This document shows, piece by piece, positions 1 through 10,737 of a DNA stretch of 39,510 nucleotides. The translations under genes were made by a program, and so were the position numbers. The stretch is from Erythrobacter sp. HI0063 (GTDB lineage: Bacteria > Pseudomonadota > Alphaproteobacteria > Sphingomonadales > Sphingomonadaceae). How positions within the stretch are numbered: position 1 is the first letter of the stretch; each line of letters starts with the position of its first letter. The notes under the pieces were generated by a model. It saw nothing but the letters and a program-made list of their open reading frames with translations. It was not told where the DNA came from and did not search any database. The stretch is from assembly GCF_001635685.1 (NCBI RefSeq), contig NZ_LWFF01000001.1:1-39510 (forward strand), written 5' to 3'.

Positions 1-93
1 GGTCCATCCTCGCGCGATAGGAAGTTTCGACTGAGAGGTAAACGCGCTTCAGGGGTGGACGCGGGCAATGCCAGTTTCTATCTACGGGCCTTG

Positions 94-366
94 ATGCTTC
101 GTCGCCTGCTCGCCTGTTTTGCCATTCTGACCGGCCTTGCCGCCGCGAATGCGCCTGCGCATGCGACGATGATCAGCGCGCTCGAAGCGCAGCTGGAAGA
201 TCAGCGCAAGGCTGACGATCCCGTCCGCAGCGCGGAAAGCGCCTGCGTCGAGAAACAGCGTAAGCAGCGCCTGCGCGGAGAGCGGATCACGCCCTGCCGC
301 GCGCCCGAAACGGTGACGGTCTATGTGCCGACGATCCAGTTCGGGCCCGATCGCGCCTACGAATAG
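94..366 (+). CDS. Small exported hypothetical protein
   Basis: Encodes about 90 residues. The ATG at 94 is preferred over the in-frame GTG at 55 because translation from 94 begins directly with a signal peptide: MLRRL, then a hydrophobic stretch, ending at a PAHA-type cleavage site near residue 24. The mature part is short, charged and rich in Arg/Lys/Glu. It holds two cysteines (in SACVEK and TPCRAP) that could form a disulphide in the periplasm. I do not recognise a domain. It lies 90 bases upstream of secA on the same strand and could be co-transcribed with it, but nothing links it functionally to Sec. Confidence 0.6.
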   Translation: MLRRLLACFAILTGLAAANAPAHATMISALEAQLEDQRKADDPVRSAESACVEKQRKQRLRGERITPCRAPETVTVYVPTIQFGPDRAYE

Positions 367-456
367 CGCGACCCTTAAAGCTTCCGATTCGCTTTTCGGC
401 CCGCGGCTTCGCATGCGCGCGGGCGCTCTTCCTATTTCCGATTTCAGAGACCTGTC

Positions 457-3213
457 ATGCTCAAAGCCCTTACCAAGTCGCTCTTCGGCTCGTCCAACGA
501 TCGTTACGTCAAGTCGATGGACAAGATCGTTAATCAAATCAACGCGTTGGAGGAGCAGCTTCAGGCTCTGTCCGATGAAGAGCTGCAGGCCCAGACGGAC
601 AAGTTCCGCGAGCAGTTGGAAAACGGTAAGACGCTGGACGATATCCTGCCCGAAGCATTTGCGACCGTTCGCGAAGCCTCGGTCCGCGTGCTCGGCATGC
701 GGCATTTCGACGTGCAGATGGTGGGCGGTATCGTTCTCCACCGCGGCGAGATCGCCGAAATGCGCACGGGCGAGGGCAAGACGCTGGTCGCCACGCTCGC
801 GACCTATCTCAACGCGATCGAGGGCAAGGGCGTCCACGTCGTCACCGTGAACGACTATCTCGCCCGCCGCGACGCGGAATGGATGGGGCAGCTGCACCGG
901 TTCCTCGGCCTGACGGTCGGTGTGATCGTGCCGAACTTGAACGAGTTCGAGCGGCGCGACGCGTATAATTCGGACATCACCTACGGGACGAACAACGAGT
1001 TCGGCTTCGATTACCTGCGCGACAACATGAAGCACGATCGCAACCAGATGGTGCATCGTCCCTTCAATTACGCGATCGTCGACGAGGTCGATTCGATCCT
1101 GATCGACGAGGCGCGCACGCCGCTGATCATTTCCGGCCCGACCGAGGACAAGAGCGAGCTCTATATCTCGGTCGATGCGATCGTGAAGGATCTCGATCCC
1201 GAATGGTACGAGGCGGACGAGAAGACCAAGAACATCAGCTGGACCGAGGAAGGCACCGACGCGATCGAGGCCAAGCTGGCAGAGGCCGGCCTGCTCGAAG
1301 GCGAGAACCTCTACGACGTCGAGAACACCCTCGTCGTGCATCACCTCGACCAGGCCCTTCGCGCGAACATCATGTTCAAGAAGGACACCGACTATATCGT
1401 CAAGGACGACAAGGTCGTGATCATCGACGAATTCACCGGCCGCATGATGGATGGGCGCCGCTGGTCGAACGGTCTCCACCAGGCGGTGGAAGCCAAGGAA
1501 GGCGTCAAGATCGAACCGGAGAACCAGACGCTCGCCTCGATCACCTTCCAGAACTATTTCCGCATGTATCCCAAACTGTCCGGCATGACCGGCACCGCCG
1601 CCACCGAAGCGAGCGAGTTCTGGGACATCTACAAGCTGAACGTCGCCGAGATCCCGACCCATCGCCCGGTCGCCCGCATCGACGAGGACGATCAGTTCTA
1701 CAAGAACACGATGGACAAGTTCGCGGCCATCGCGAAGGCGATCAAGGAGAAGAACGAGCTGGGCCAGCCGGTCCTCGTCGGCACGGTCTCGATCGAAAAG
1801 AGCGAGCTGCTCAGCCAGTTCCTCGAAAAGGAAGGCGTCAAGCACGAGGTGCTGAACGCCCGCCAGCACGAGCGCGAGGCGCATATCGTGGCGCAGGCGG
1901 GCCGCATCGGCGCGGTTACCATCGCCACCAACATGGCCGGGCGTGGCACCGACATTCAGCTGGGCGGCAATCTCGAATTCCGTACCGAGGACGAACTGTC
2001 CGACATGCCGGAAGGCCCGGAACGCGACGCCGCGATCGAGCGGATCAAGCAGGAAATTGCGGAAGAAAAGCAGCGCGTGAAGGATGCAGGCGGGCTGTTC
2101 GTGCTCGGCACCGAACGCCACGAATCGCGCCGGATCGACAATCAGCTGCGCGGCCGTTCGGGCCGTCAGGGCGATCCGGGTCTGTCGCGCTTCTACCTCT
2201 GTCTGGAAGACGATCTCCTGCGCATCTTCGGGCCGGACACGCTGTTCTCGCGTATGATGAACAGCAATCTGGAGGATGGCGAGGCGATCGGGTCGAAATG
2301 GCTCAGCAAGGCCATCGAAACCGCGCAGAAGAAGGTCGAGGGGCGCAATTACGAGATGCGCAAGCAGGTCGTCCAGTACGACGACGTGATGAACGACCAG
2401 CGCAAGGTCATCTACGAACAGCGCGCCGAGATCATGGACAGCGAGGCGGTGGACGATGTCGTGCTCGAAATGCGGCACGACACGATCAACAACATCGTCG
2501 GCGAAGCCTGCCCGCCGGGATCGTATCCCGAACAGTGGAACGTGGCGCAGTTGAAGGAGCGGGTCGAGGAAGTGCTCGGCATGACGCCGCCGATCGACGA
2601 CTGGTTGCAGGAAGACGCGGTGGAGCCCGCCATTATCGAAGAGCGCCTGCAACAGGCCGCCGATGAAGCGATGGACGCCAAGATCGCGCGGGTCGATCCG
2701 TCGATGTGGCGCAATGTCGAAAAGAGCCTGCTGCTCCAGTCGCTGGATCATCACTGGAAGGAACACCTCTCCACGCTCGACGCGTTGCGCCAGGTGGTGT
2801 GGCTGCGCGCCCATGCGCAAAAGCAGCCGATCAACGAATACAAGCAGGAAGCCTTCAGCCTGTTCGAAAGCATGCTCGACACGCTGCGCGAGGATACGAC
2901 ATCGAAGCTGATCAAGCTCGACGTGCGCGAGCCCGAACCCACGCCTTCTGCGAGCCTGCCCGAACTGCCGGATTTCCTCACCGGACATATCGAACCGCTG
3001 AGCGGGATCGACAATTCCGACGATGGCGACGGATCGGAACGGCGCGCGGCGCTGTTCGGATCGCTGGCGGGTAGTCCGCAGGCGGCCGCCGGGCCGGGGG
3101 GCGTTTCGGACAATCCCTATGCCGGCAAGCAAATCAGCCGCAATGCCCCGTGCCCCTGTGGATCGGGCAACAAGTACAAGCATTGCCACGGGGCGATCGG
3201 CGCTCGTGCGTAA
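457..3213 (+). CDS. secA: Protein translocase ATPase SecA
   Basis: Motor ATPase that pushes unfolded preproteins through the SecYEG channel at the inner membrane. At 918 residues it has the usual length. Walker A is MRTGEGKT at residues 102–109 and the Walker B/DEAD-type motif is DEVD at 209–212, followed by the family-typical IDEARTP. The second ATPase lobe carries [11 protein letters not shown] and the [12 protein letters not shown] motif. The C-terminus keeps the SEC-C zinc-binding tail, C899-P-C901 and C910-H911, which binds SecB and phospholipid in the family. A Pro/Ser-rich linker precedes the tail. No strong terminator is visible after the stop; the next gene begins 25 bases later on the same strand. 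Confidence 0.99.
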   Translation: MLKALTKSLFGSSNDRYVKSMDKIVNQINALEEQLQALSDEELQAQTDKFREQLENGKTLDDILPEAFATVREASVRVLGMRHFDVQMVGGIVLHRGEIAEMRTGEGKTLVATLATYLNAIEGKGVHVVTVNDYLARRDAEWMGQLHRFLGLTVGVIVPNLNEFERRDAYNSDITYGTNNEFGFDYLRDNMKHDRNQMVHRPFNYAIVDEVDSILIDEARTPLIISGPTEDKSELYISVDAIVKDLDPEWYEADEKTKNISWTEEGTDAIEAKLAEAGLLEGENLYDVENTLVVHHLDQALRANIMFKKDTDYIVKDDKVVIIDEFTGRMMDGRRWSNGLHQAVEAKEGVKIEPENQTLASITFQNYFRMYPKLSGMTGTAATEASEFWDIYKLNVAEIPTHRPVARIDEDDQFYKNTMDKFAAIAKAIKEKNELGQPVLVGTVSIEKSELLSQFLEKEGVKHEVLNARQHEREAHIVAQAGRIGAVTIATNMAGRGTDIQLGGNLEFRTEDELSDMPEGPERDAAIERIKQEIAEEKQRVKDAGGLFVLGTERHESRRIDNQLRGRSGRQGDPGLSRFYLCLEDDLLRIFGPDTLFSRMMNSNLEDGEAIGSKWLSKAIETAQKKVEGRNYEMRKQVVQYDDVMNDQRKVIYEQRAEIMDSEAVDDVVLEMRHDTINNIVGEACPPGSYPEQWNVAQLKERVEEVLGMTPPIDDWLQEDAVEPAIIEERLQQAADEAMDAKIARVDPSMWRNVEKSLLLQSLDHHWKEHLSTLDALRQVVWLRAHAQKQPINEYKQEAFSLFESMLDTLREDTTSKLIKLDVREPEPTPSASLPELPDFLTGHIEPLSGIDNSDDGDGSERRAALFGSLAGSPQAAAGPGGVSDNPYAGKQISRNAPCPCGSGNKYKHCHGAIGARA

Positions 3214-3238
3214 CCGGTTCGGGCCGGGTCTGACCTAG

Positions 3239-3982
3239 ATGATCTGGCTCGCTATCGCCTTCTTCGCGACCGCGCTGCTCTATGCATCGGTCGGGTTCGG
3301 AGGCGGATCGACCTATAGCGCGCTGCTCGCGCTGGCGGGGCTCGACTATCGCGTGCTGCCGCTCGTCAGCCTTGCCTGCAATATCGTGGTCGTCGCGGGC
3401 AGCACGATACGCTTCTCGCGCGCGGGCATCCTGCCTTGGCGGCGAGCCTTGGTCCTGACCGGTCTTGCGGCCCCTGCGGCGCTTCTGGGCGGGCTGACGC
3501 CTATCGGGGAGCGCAACTTTCTGCTGCTGCTGGGCGCCAGCCTGGTCCTGACCGGCCTTACCCTTCTCATCCCGGTCGCGAAGTCGAGCGAGGAGCATGC
3601 GACCAAGGCCGCTCGGTTCGCACCTTTGGCTGCGCCACCGCTCGGCTATTTGGCCGGACTGGTCGGGATCGGGGGCGGCATATTCCTGGCGCCGCTTCTC
3701 CATCTGGTACGCTGGGCCGAGGCGAAGAGCATCGCGGCGACGGCTGCGCTGTTCATCCTCGTCAATTCGCTGTTCGGTCTGGTCGGCCAGATCCTGAAGG
3801 GCGGGGAGGGCCGGTTCGAAGCGGCGGTGGGCTTCGGCTTGCCGCTTCTCGTGGCAGTCGCGATCGGCGGCCAGATCGGCAGCTATCTGGTGGTCCGCTT
3901 CCTGCCGCAACGCTGGATACGCTGGATCACCGCCGGGCTGACGCTGTTCGTCGGCGTCCGGCTGGTTCTCGATCACATCTGA
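3239..3982 (+). CDS. TauE/SafE (TSUP) family anion permease
   Basis: Inner-membrane protein of 247 residues with about eight hydrophobic segments. It fits the sulfite exporter TauE/SafE (TSUP) family. The two glycine-rich family motifs are visible, VGFGGGS near residue 18 and GLVGIGGGIFLAPLL near residue 140; they mark the pseudo-duplicated halves of the transporter. Family members move sulfite, sulfonates or other organic anions, and the substrate here cannot be read from sequence. The gene starts 25 bases after secA and may share its transcript, though the pairing has no obvious functional meaning. The ATG start is unambiguous. Confidence 0.9.
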   Translation: MIWLAIAFFATALLYASVGFGGGSTYSALLALAGLDYRVLPLVSLACNIVVVAGSTIRFSRAGILPWRRALVLTGLAAPAALLGGLTPIGERNFLLLLGASLVLTGLTLLIPVAKSSEEHATKAARFAPLAAPPLGYLAGLVGIGGGIFLAPLLHLVRWAEAKSIAATAALFILVNSLFGLVGQILKGGEGRFEAAVGFGLPLLVAVAIGGQIGSYLVVRFLPQRWIRWITAGLTLFVGVRLVLDHI

Positions 3983-3989
3983 GCGGAAG

Positions 3990-4009
3990 GCCGCATCTAT
4001 GGATGCGGC
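3990..4009 (+). other. Perfect hairpin after the TSUP gene
   Basis: An 8-bp perfect stem (GCCGCATC / GATGCGGC) with a TATG loop begins 7 bases after the TSUP stop codon. It lies between two converging units, the TSUP gene and tRNA-Asn. No T-tract follows on the plus strand, so it is a 3'-end stabilising hairpin or a weak or Rho-assisted terminator rather than a classical intrinsic terminator. Confidence 0.5.
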
Positions 4010-4034
4010 GGCGCCATCGGCTGCTGGCGAAAAG

Positions 4035-4109
4035 TGGCTCCCCGAGTTGGATTCGAACCAACGACCAAGTGATTAACAGTCACCTACTCTACCGCTGAGC
4101 TATCGGGGA
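4035..4109 (-). tRNA. tRNA-Asn (anticodon GTT)
   Basis: On the minus strand a complete cloverleaf can be folded. The acceptor is TCCCCGA/TCGGGGA with discriminator G and an encoded CCA (4035–4037). The D arm contains AGCTCAGCGGTAGAG. The anticodon loop is CTGTTAA with anticodon GTT, and the T loop is TTCGAAT. The 75-base length including CCA is normal. It decodes AAC/AAU. It stands alone, antisense to the secA–TSUP unit and 87 bases downstream of the nadK stop on the same strand. Confidence 0.98.
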
Positions 4110-4196
4110 GCAGCCGTACGGCAGGGGTGCGCCTATATGGGCGGGGCAAAGGTTTGGCAAGCGGGTGTTTCGCGAAATTTCGCTCTTCGCTTCCGA

Positions 4197-4976
4197 TTAC
4201 ACCACGAATTGTTCGGCCACGATGCGCTCGTCGAGCGTATGGCCGGGATCGAACAGGAGCTTCAGCTCCTGCTCGCGCGCGATGGCCAGCGAGACTTCGG
4301 CGATATCGCGCACCTCTTTCTGGTCGGCCACGACGGATACGGGGCGCTTGTCCGATTCGAGCACGCGGAATCGGATATGACTGCGATCGGGCAGGATCGC
4401 GCCACGCCAGCGACGCGGGCGAAAGGCGCTGATCGGAGTCAGCGCCAGCAATTGCGAATCGAGCGGCAGGATCGGCCCGTCTGCGGAGAGGTTGTAGGCG
4501 GTGGAGCCCGCGGGCGTTGCTACCAGCACACCGTCGCACACCAGTTCCTTGATTCGCACCTTGGTATCGACAGTCACTTCAATCTTGGCGGTCTGGCGCG
4601 TCTCGCGCAGCAGGGAGACTTCGTTGATGGCGCAGAAGCGGTGCGTCTCGCCTTCCTGCGTAATCGCTTCCATGCACAGCGGCGCCACCGCCAGCCCGCG
4701 TGCCTTTTCGAGGCGCTGCATCAGTTTGTCGGGGCCGCGATATTTGTTCATCAGAAAGCCGACCGTGCCCAGATTGACGCCGTAGACCGGTTTCAGATTA
4801 CCGTGATCGAGCATGGCGTGAAGCGTCTGGAGCATGAACCCGTCGCCGCCGACCACGACGACGATGTCCGCCTCGCCCGGAGACACCCAATCGGTGAGCG
4901 ACTGAAATTCCTGCGCGACTTCCTGCGCCTTCGCGCTGTCGGACACCATCAGGGCCAGCTTTGCGAACTCGGCCAT
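4197..4976 (-). CDS. nadK: NAD kinase
   Basis: Cytoplasmic ATP-NAD kinase that phosphorylates NAD to NADP. At 259 residues it is of the short alphaproteobacterial type. The diagnostic GGDG motif is at residues 43–46 (VVVGGDGFML). The NE motif is at 118–119, and the substrate-binding CDGVLVATPAGSTAYNLSADGP block spans about 148–168. The C-terminal part shows the usual RPVSVVADQKE strand. The start ATG at 4974–4976 is divergent from the EAL-domain gene, with a 114-base gap that could hold both promoters. Assignment is secure from motifs and length. Confidence 0.97.
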   Translation of the reverse strand: MAEFAKLALMVSDSAKAQEVAQEFQSLTDWVSPGEADIVVVVGGDGFMLQTLHAMLDHGNLKPVYGVNLGTVGFLMNKYRGPDKLMQRLEKARGLAVAPLCMEAITQEGETHRFCAINEVSLLRETRQTAKIEVTVDTKVRIKELVCDGVLVATPAGSTAYNLSADGPILPLDSQLLALTPISAFRPRRWRGAILPDRSHIRFRVLESDKRPVSVVADQKEVRDIAEVSLAIAREQELKLLFDPGHTLDERIVAEQFVV

Positions 4977-5090
4977 ACTTATCCTCTTCCCGGCGAAAGC
5001 CCTTCATCCACACCTATGGAGGCATGTCCCGTTTGGCAACGCGCCGCTTTTTGTGTCACACCGAAGGACCGGAGCGCTTAGGGAGGTTCG

Positions 5091-6425
5091 ATGGCAAGCT
5101 TGGCCGACACTTCTCACCGCGATTATCCCGCTCAGGACGGGCGCGATGCCCTGACGGGGCTCGCCGATCTGGCGCATGCCCGCCTCACGATGCAGCGCTG
5201 GCAGCGCGACTGGCCCGACGGAGGGCCGCCCTTTCCCATGCGCGCCATGCTGATCGCCATCGGCCGGATCGATCGCGTGAACGTCGCCTATGGCGAGACC
5301 ACGGGCGACGGCGTCCTGATCGAGATCGCCCAGCGTATCCGCCATTTCGCCGAAGATGAGCTGGAAAGCGGCGTCTGGCTGGCGGCGCGCATTTCCGGCG
5401 ATAGCTTCCTGCTCGCCGCGCGCGAGGATTGTTCGCGCGAGCGGTGGCAGTGGCTGGCCGAAGCGCTGGCCGATGCCATCGCCATGCCGATCGTCGATCC
5501 CTCTACCAGCCACAGCCTGCGCCTCTGGCCGCGGCTCGCGCTGATGAGAGCGCGCGCGGGCGACGATGCCGATTCGGTGCTCGATACGCTGGCGGAAACG
5601 GCCGTGCGCATGCGCGGCAGCAATGGCGAACGCATCGCCTGGGCGAGCGAGGATCTGGACCAGCAGGGCCTGTCGAACCAGCAATTGGAAGCCGATCTTC
5701 TGGCCGCGATCGATCGCGACGAGATCGAGGTGCTGTTCCAGCCGCAATACCGTGTCGGCGATGATCGCCTTGTGGGGGCCGAGGCGCTGGCACGCTGGCA
5801 GCATCCGACCCTGGGACGCATCGGCGCGGGCCTGCTCTTCACGATCGCCGAACGCGCCGATCACGTCGCGCAATTGTCCCGCCATATCGCATGCCGCGCG
5901 CTGCATGGCGCGCGTGAATGGCCTGAGGGGCTGTGCCTGTCGATCAACGTGACTTCCGCCGATCTTGCAGCGGGCAGCTTCGCGCGCGACTTCATCGCTC
6001 TGGTCGATGAAAGCCTGCTGGCACCCGATCAGGTCACTCTGGAGATCACCGAGCAGGTTCTCCTGGCCGATCTCGACCGGACGCGAGAGATTCTCGACGA
6101 GCTGAAAGCGGTCGGCATCAATCTCTCGCTCGACGATTTCGGAGCGGGTTACTGCAATTTCCGCTATCTCAAGGTGCTGCCGCTCGACTGCCTCAAGCTC
6201 GACCGCGCGATGATCGATGGCGTGCTGGACGACGAGCGCGACCTTGCAGTCCTGCGCGCGATCGTGGCCATGGCCAAGGCGCTCGATCTCAGCGTGGTGG
6301 CGGAAGGGGTGGAGAAAGACGAGCAGCTGGCCCTGATCGCGCGCGAAGGCGTCGAAACCTATCAGGGTTTCCTGCGCGCCGAACCGATGAGCGCGGACGA
6401 CTTCATCAGGCTGGCGCGCGGCTGA
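5091..6425 (+). CDS. Degenerate GGDEF / EAL-domain c-di-GMP phosphodiesterase
   Basis: A 444-residue cytosolic two-domain protein without membrane segments. The N-terminal domain (about 15–185) has the GGDEF fold but its active-site motif reads SGDSF (102–106), so it should not make c-di-GMP and may bind GTP or act as a regulatory module. The C-terminal EAL domain (about 195–440) looks intact: E231-A-L, N286 (NVT), E318/E321 (LEITE), D348-D349 (DDFGAG), K369 (KLD), E405 (EGVE) and Q425 (YQGF). These are the metal- and substrate-binding residues of active phosphodiesterases. A strong ribosome site (GGGAGG, 5081–5086) fixes the start. No sensory domain is attached, so control probably comes through the degenerate GGDEF half. 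Confidence 0.93.
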   Translation: MASLADTSHRDYPAQDGRDALTGLADLAHARLTMQRWQRDWPDGGPPFPMRAMLIAIGRIDRVNVAYGETTGDGVLIEIAQRIRHFAEDELESGVWLAARISGDSFLLAAREDCSRERWQWLAEALADAIAMPIVDPSTSHSLRLWPRLALMRARAGDDADSVLDTLAETAVRMRGSNGERIAWASEDLDQQGLSNQQLEADLLAAIDRDEIEVLFQPQYRVGDDRLVGAEALARWQHPTLGRIGAGLLFTIAERADHVAQLSRHIACRALHGAREWPEGLCLSINVTSADLAAGSFARDFIALVDESLLAPDQVTLEITEQVLLADLDRTREILDELKAVGINLSLDDFGAGYCNFRYLKVLPLDCLKLDRAMIDGVLDDERDLAVLRAIVAMAKALDLSVVAEGVEKDEQLALIAREGVETYQGFLRAEPMSADDFIRLARG

Positions 6426-6455
6426 GGGCCGATCGCTTCGCGGTAATGCCGCCGA

Positions 6456-9400
6456 TCAGCCTTTCTTCTTCGCCTTCCTCGCGATTGCGGAAAGCCCCTT
6501 GGTCAGCTGATAGAGCCCGTTCAAGCGGCTCTGCGGATCGTTCCAGGCGCGGCTGATCACGAGCTTCATGTCGGGACGCAGTTTGGCGGTTCCCTTCAAG
6601 CGATCGACATAGGCGATCAGCCCCGGACCGTCGGGAAAGTCGTCGTTGTGGAAGGTGACCAGCGTGCCTGCCGCGCCGACATCGATCTTGGCGATATTGG
6701 CGGCGATCGCCTGGTGCTTGATCTCGATCAGCTTAACGAGATTGGCAGTCGCGCTGGGCAGTTCGCCGAAACGGTCGATCATCTCGGCGGCGAGCGCTTC
6801 GATCTCGCCCTTGTTCTCTGCATCGTTGAGGCGGCGATAGAGCGCCATGCGGACGGCGAGGTCGGGGACGTAATCCTCCGGAATCATGATCGGCGCGTCG
6901 ACCGTGATCTGCGGGCTGACCTTTTCCGGTTTCGCTTCCAGCCCCATCTCGCCCGCCTTTGCGGCCAGGATCGCGTCTTCTAGCATGGACTGGTAGAGTT
7001 CGAAGCCGACTTCGCGGATGTGGCCGGACTGTTCGTCGCCCAGCAGATTGCCCGCGCCGCGAATGTCGAGGTCGTGGCTGGCGAGCTGGAACCCGGCGCC
7101 GAGCGAATCGAGATCGCCGAGCACTTTCAGGCGCTTTTCGGCCACTTCCGAAAGCTGCGTGTCCTTCGCGTAGGTCAGATAGGCGTAGGCGCGCAATTTG
7201 GAGCGCCCGACGCGGCCGCGCAGCTGATAGAGCTGAGCAAGGCCGAAAATGTCGGCGCGGTGGATGATGATCGTATTCGCGCTCGGCAGGTCGAGACCGC
7301 TTTCGACGATCGTCGTGGCGAGCAGGACGTCGTATTTGCGCTCGTAGAAAGCGCTCATCCGCTCTTCGATCTCGCCTGCGCCCATCTGCCCGTGCGCGGC
7401 GACGAATTTAACTTCGGGCACGTTTTCGTGCAGCCAGTCCGAAATCGCGTCCATGTCGGAAATGCGCGGCACCACGATGAAGCTTTGCCCGCCGCGATGA
7501 TGCTCGCGCAGCAGCGCCTCGCGCATCACCATGTCGTCCCATTCCATCACGTAAGTTCGCACCGCCAGGCGGTCGACCGGCGGGGTCTGGATGGTGGAGA
7601 GTTCGCGCAGGCCCGTCATCGCCATCTGCAAGGTGCGCGGGATCGGCGTGGCCGTGAGCGTCAGCATATGCACGTCGGCGCGCAGCTGCTTGAGCTTTTC
7701 CTTATGCGTGACGCCGAAGCGCTGTTCCTCGTCCACGATGACGAGGCCGAGATCCTTGAACTCGGTCTGCTTCGACAGGATCGCATGCGTGCCCACGACG
7801 ATGTCGATGTCGCCCTTACGGAGCCCCTCGCGCGTTTCCTTGGCCTCCTTCGAGGAGACAAGGCGCGAGAGACGCCCGATATTGAGCGGGAAGCCTTCGA
7901 AGCGGGCGGAAAAATTCTCGTAATGCTGGCGGGCGAGCAAGGTTGTGGGCGCGACCACCGCGACCTGCTGGCCGTTCATCGCCGCGACGAAGGCGGCGCG
8001 CAGCGCGACTTCGGTCTTGCCGAAACCGACATCGCCGCAGACGAGGCGATCCATCGGCTTGCCGCTTTCAAGGTCCGACAGGACATCGGCGATGGCGCGA
8101 TCCTGATCGTCGGTTTCCTCGTACTGGAACCGGTCGAGGAACTGGTTGTACGGCCCTTCCTCGACTTCGAGGACCGGCGCTTTCCTCAAGGCGCGGGCGG
8201 CAGCGACCTGCATCAGCTCCCCCGCGATCGCCTGGATCCGCTCTTTCAGGCGCGCGCGTCGCTTCTGCCACGCTTCACCGCCCAGTCTGTCGAGCTGGAC
8301 CGCTTCCTCGCTCGATCCATAGCGGCTGAGGACGTCGATATTCTCGACCGGGATGAACAGCTTGTCTCCGCCGCGATATTCGAGCTGCACGCAGTCGTGC
8401 TTCGATTTGCCCACCGCAATCGGTTCGAGGCCGAGATATTTGCCGATCCCGTGTTCGGTATGGACGATCAGATCGCCGACGCTGAGCGCCTGCAATTCGG
8501 CAAGGAAGGCGTCGGCATCGCGGCGCTTCTTCTTGCGGCGCACCAGCCTGTCGCCGAGAATGTCCTGCTCGGTCAGCAGTTCCAGCTCGTCATTGGCGAA
8601 GCTCGCCTCGAGCGGGACGATCATCGCGGACGGCTTGCCTTTGGCCGCCTGGCCCAGCGCTTCCTGCCAGCTTTCGGCGGTCTGCACTGCGATGCCCGCT
8701 TCGTCGAGAATCGACACGATGCGCGAGCGGCTGCCCTTCGAATAGGCGGCGATCAGCGGCCGCCGGCCCGATTTGGCGATGGCTTTGAGATGGTCGGCCA
8801 GCACCGGATAGACATTGTCGCCCCGCGCGCGCTCAGGCGCGAAATCCCGGCCCGACCGGAAGCCGAAATCGAGCACGCTGTCGCTTTCCGGTTCGTCGAA
8901 TGCGGTCGCGCGATGGGCGGGCGCATCGGCGAGCGCGGTCTCGAATTCGCCTTGAGTCAGATAAAGCGCGTCGGGCTTCAAGGGACGGTAACTGCCCTTG
9001 GCCTGCCCGCTGGCCGCCTTGCGCTGTTCGTAATAGTCGCCGACATCCTTGGTCCGCTCTTCAGCGGCGGCCAGCGCGGCCTGATCGATCACGACCAGAT
9101 CGTCCTTGCCCAAATGGTCGAACAGCGTCGTCAGCCGGTCTTCGAACAGCGGCAGCCAGTGCTCCATCCCCGCCAGGCGACGCCCTTCGCTGACCGCTTC
9201 GTAAAGCGGATCCTGCGTGGCATTGGCGCCGAACATTTCGCGATACCGCGTGCGGAAGCGCTTGATGCTGTCTTCGTCCAGCAATGCCTCGCTGGCCGGA
9301 AGCAGCAAATGCCTGTCGAGCCGACCCGTCGTAAGCTGGGTGTTGGGATCGAAGCTGCGCAGGCTTTCCAGCTCGTCGCCGAAGAAATCGAGCCGCAGCG

Positions 9401-9935
9401 CTTCGTCCATCCCGCTTGGGAACACATCCACGATCGATCCACGGATCGCGTATTCGCCCTTGTCGATCACGGTATCGGTGCGCGAATAACCCTGACGCTG
9501 GAGCAGGGCGGACAGGCTTTCGCGCCCGATCTCCATGCCCGGCGCGAATTCGCGCACGCTTTCGCGGATGCGGAAGGGTGTGAGAACGCGCTGCAGCGCG
9601 GCGTTGGCCGTCGTCACCAGCAATTGCGCGCCGGGCTTGCCCGCCTGCAGGCGATGGAGCGCAGCAAGCCGCCGGGCGCTGATCGAGAGCGCGGGGCTCG
9701 CGCGATCGTAAGGGAGCGAATCCCACGCCGGGAACTCGATCACTTCCAGTTCCGACGCGAAGAACCGTGCCGCTTCGGACACCGCGTGCATCGCCGTATC
9801 GTCGGGCACGATGAAGACCGCGCGGCCTTTGGCGGCTCTGGCGAGGTCGGACAGGACCAAAGGCTGTGCCCCGCGCGCCACCCGGGCGAGCGTGAGCGGA
9901 CGGTCGGCTTTCAGAATGCGAGCGATATCGGGCAT
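6456..9935 (-). CDS. mfd: Transcription-repair coupling factor Mfd
   Basis: Releases RNA polymerase stalled at DNA lesions and recruits UvrA. The frame is open further upstream, but the ATG at 9933–9935 (MPDIARIL) is chosen because residues before it are Ser/Arg-rich and overlap the VanZ-like gene. This gives 1159 residues, close to the family norm. The order is a UvrB-homology N-terminus, a CarD-like RNAP-interacting domain (near [17 protein letters not shown]), then the RecG-like translocase. The translocase has Walker A GDVGFGKT near residue 635, DEEQ near 735, [13 protein letters not shown] and the [11 protein letters not shown] motif VI. It is the last gene of the sdhE–VanZ–mfd group. 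Confidence 0.98.
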   Translation of the reverse strand: MPDIARILKADRPLTLARVARGAQPLVLSDLARAAKGRAVFIVPDDTAMHAVSEAARFFASELEVIEFPAWDSLPYDRASPALSISARRLAALHRLQAGKPGAQLLVTTANAALQRVLTPFRIRESVREFAPGMEIGRESLSALLQRQGYSRTDTVIDKGEYAIRGSIVDVFPSGMDEALRLDFFGDELESLRSFDPNTQLTTGRLDRHLLLPASEALLDEDSIKRFRTRYREMFGANATQDPLYEAVSEGRRLAGMEHWLPLFEDRLTTLFDHLGKDDLVVIDQAALAAAEERTKDVGDYYEQRKAASGQAKGSYRPLKPDALYLTQGEFETALADAPAHRATAFDEPESDSVLDFGFRSGRDFAPERARGDNVYPVLADHLKAIAKSGRRPLIAAYSKGSRSRIVSILDEAGIAVQTAESWQEALGQAAKGKPSAMIVPLEASFANDELELLTEQDILGDRLVRRKKKRRDADAFLAELQALSVGDLIVHTEHGIGKYLGLEPIAVGKSKHDCVQLEYRGGDKLFIPVENIDVLSRYGSSEEAVQLDRLGGEAWQKRRARLKERIQAIAGELMQVAAARALRKAPVLEVEEGPYNQFLDRFQYEETDDQDRAIADVLSDLESGKPMDRLVCGDVGFGKTEVALRAAFVAAMNGQQVAVVAPTTLLARQHYENFSARFEGFPLNIGRLSRLVSSKEAKETREGLRKGDIDIVVGTHAILSKQTEFKDLGLVIVDEEQRFGVTHKEKLKQLRADVHMLTLTATPIPRTLQMAMTGLRELSTIQTPPVDRLAVRTYVMEWDDMVMREALLREHHRGGQSFIVVPRISDMDAISDWLHENVPEVKFVAAHGQMGAGEIEERMSAFYERKYDVLLATTIVESGLDLPSANTIIIHRADIFGLAQLYQLRGRVGRSKLRAYAYLTYAKDTQLSEVAEKRLKVLGDLDSLGAGFQLASHDLDIRGAGNLLGDEQSGHIREVGFELYQSMLEDAILAAKAGEMGLEAKPEKVSPQITVDAPIMIPEDYVPDLAVRMALYRRLNDAENKGEIEALAAEMIDRFGELPSATANLVKLIEIKHQAIAANIAKIDVGAAGTLVTFHNDDFPDGPGLIAYVDRLKGTAKLRPDMKLVISRAWNDPQSRLNGLYQLTKGLSAIARKAKKKG

Positions 9936-9951
9936 GATCAGATCAGGAGCG

Positions 9952-10329
9952 CTAGACGCCCGCCTCGGTTCCGTTGCGGTCGCGCAAACGACGATAAAGG
10001 GCCAGGATGACGGCGCCGACGAGGAGGCCGACGAAGGATGCGAGCGCGTCGACCTGCAAATCGCGCACGTCCATCTCGCGCATGGTGTTGAGGATTCCCT
10101 GCGCCAGTTCGATCGCACCACCGAAGGCGATTAGAGCGACCCAGAGAAGCAGGAAGGAAGTGCGCGAGAATGTAAGCCGCGAAAGCACGCCGAGCGTCAC
10201 GAAGGCCACCCAGTGCCAGAAATCGCCGCCCTGGCCGCCCACGTTACCCGGGATCAGAGCGAAGACCGTTGTCGCACCGGCCGATATCGCCAAAGCGAGC
10301 AGCAATACTCGCAGGATCCATTTTCTCAT
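9952..10329 (-). CDS. VanZ-like small membrane protein
   Basis: A 125-residue protein with about four hydrophobic segments (starting MRKWILRVLLLALAISAG) and a basic C-terminus. The pattern HWVAFVTLG, then GGAIELAQGI, then RDLQVDALASFVG near the end matches the VanZ-like family. Members are small inner-membrane proteins, some linked to glycopeptide tolerance and most of unknown role. The gene sits between sdhE (15 bases upstream) and mfd (16 bases downstream) on the same strand, so the three are probably one transcript. A cell-envelope role is only an inference. Confidence 0.8.
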   Translation of the reverse strand: MRKWILRVLLLALAISAGATTVFALIPGNVGGQGGDFWHWVAFVTLGVLSRLTFSRTSFLLLWVALIAFGGAIELAQGILNTMREMDVRDLQVDALASFVGLLVGAVILALYRRLRDRNGTEAGV

Positions 10330-10344
10330 CGCAGGCGCCTAGCT

Positions 10345-10617
10345 TCAGATCGCGACGTAATCGAGGCGCTGCATCGCCTCCATGCGCTCTCCGAGGAAGG
10401 CGGGCGGAACGGGCTGAGTCTTGAGGGCCCATGCCATCACATCGACATCATCTTGCTCGAGCAGCGCTTCGAACCAGGCGAGGCCTGCCTCGTCCCACTC
10501 CGCGTGATAGCGATCGAAGAAGCCGCCGAACATGTAGTCCGCTTCGCGCGTGCCGCGATGCCATGCGCGGAACCGGGCGCGCTGGATGCGGCCTTCGAAA
10601 GTGAGGAGATCGGGCAT
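10345..10617 (-). CDS. sdhE: SdhE / succinate dehydrogenase assembly factor 2 family
   Basis: A 90-residue protein that promotes covalent FAD attachment to SdhA in this family. The hallmark RGxxE is present as R21-G-T-R24-E25 in an RAWHRGTREADYMFG context. The length and all-helical composition fit. The ATG at 10615–10617 is chosen because the frame upstream of it runs into the recG promoter region and recG itself. It diverges from recG across 120 bases, a neighbour arrangement often seen in alphaproteobacteria. It is probably the first gene of the sdhE–VanZ–mfd transcript. Confidence 0.92.
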   Translation of the reverse strand: MPDLLTFEGRIQRARFRAWHRGTREADYMFGGFFDRYHAEWDEAGLAWFEALLEQDDVDVMAWALKTQPVPPAFLGERMEAMQRLDYVAI

Positions 10618-10695
10618 GGACGCCAAGTAGGTTCCTCCTCCCTTCAGCGCAAGCCAGGATCGGCCCCTGCTGGCTCGGCATTGACGATACGAGAT

Positions 10696-10714
10696 CCCGG
10701 CTTTCGCTGCCGGG
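10696..10714. other. Short dyad in the sdhE–recG divergent spacer
   Basis: A 6-bp perfect inverted repeat (CCCGGC / GCCGGG) with a 7-base loop lies 23 bases upstream of the recG start, inside the 120-base divergent promoter region. It could be a protein site or part of the recG 5' leader. No regulator can be named from it. Confidence 0.3.
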
Positions 10715-10737
10715 CCGAGTGGGTTTAAGGGGAGGCG

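Noticed and set aside
82-3189. Long minus-strand open frame of over 1000 codons antisense to secA
   Set aside because: Composition is the mirror of a GC-rich gene (many Arg/Asp/His/Val), no domain is seen, and secA on the plus strand is certain.
7020-10010. Long plus-strand open frame antisense to mfd
   Set aside because: Shadow of mfd in GC-rich DNA; no recognisable motif and no ribosome site.
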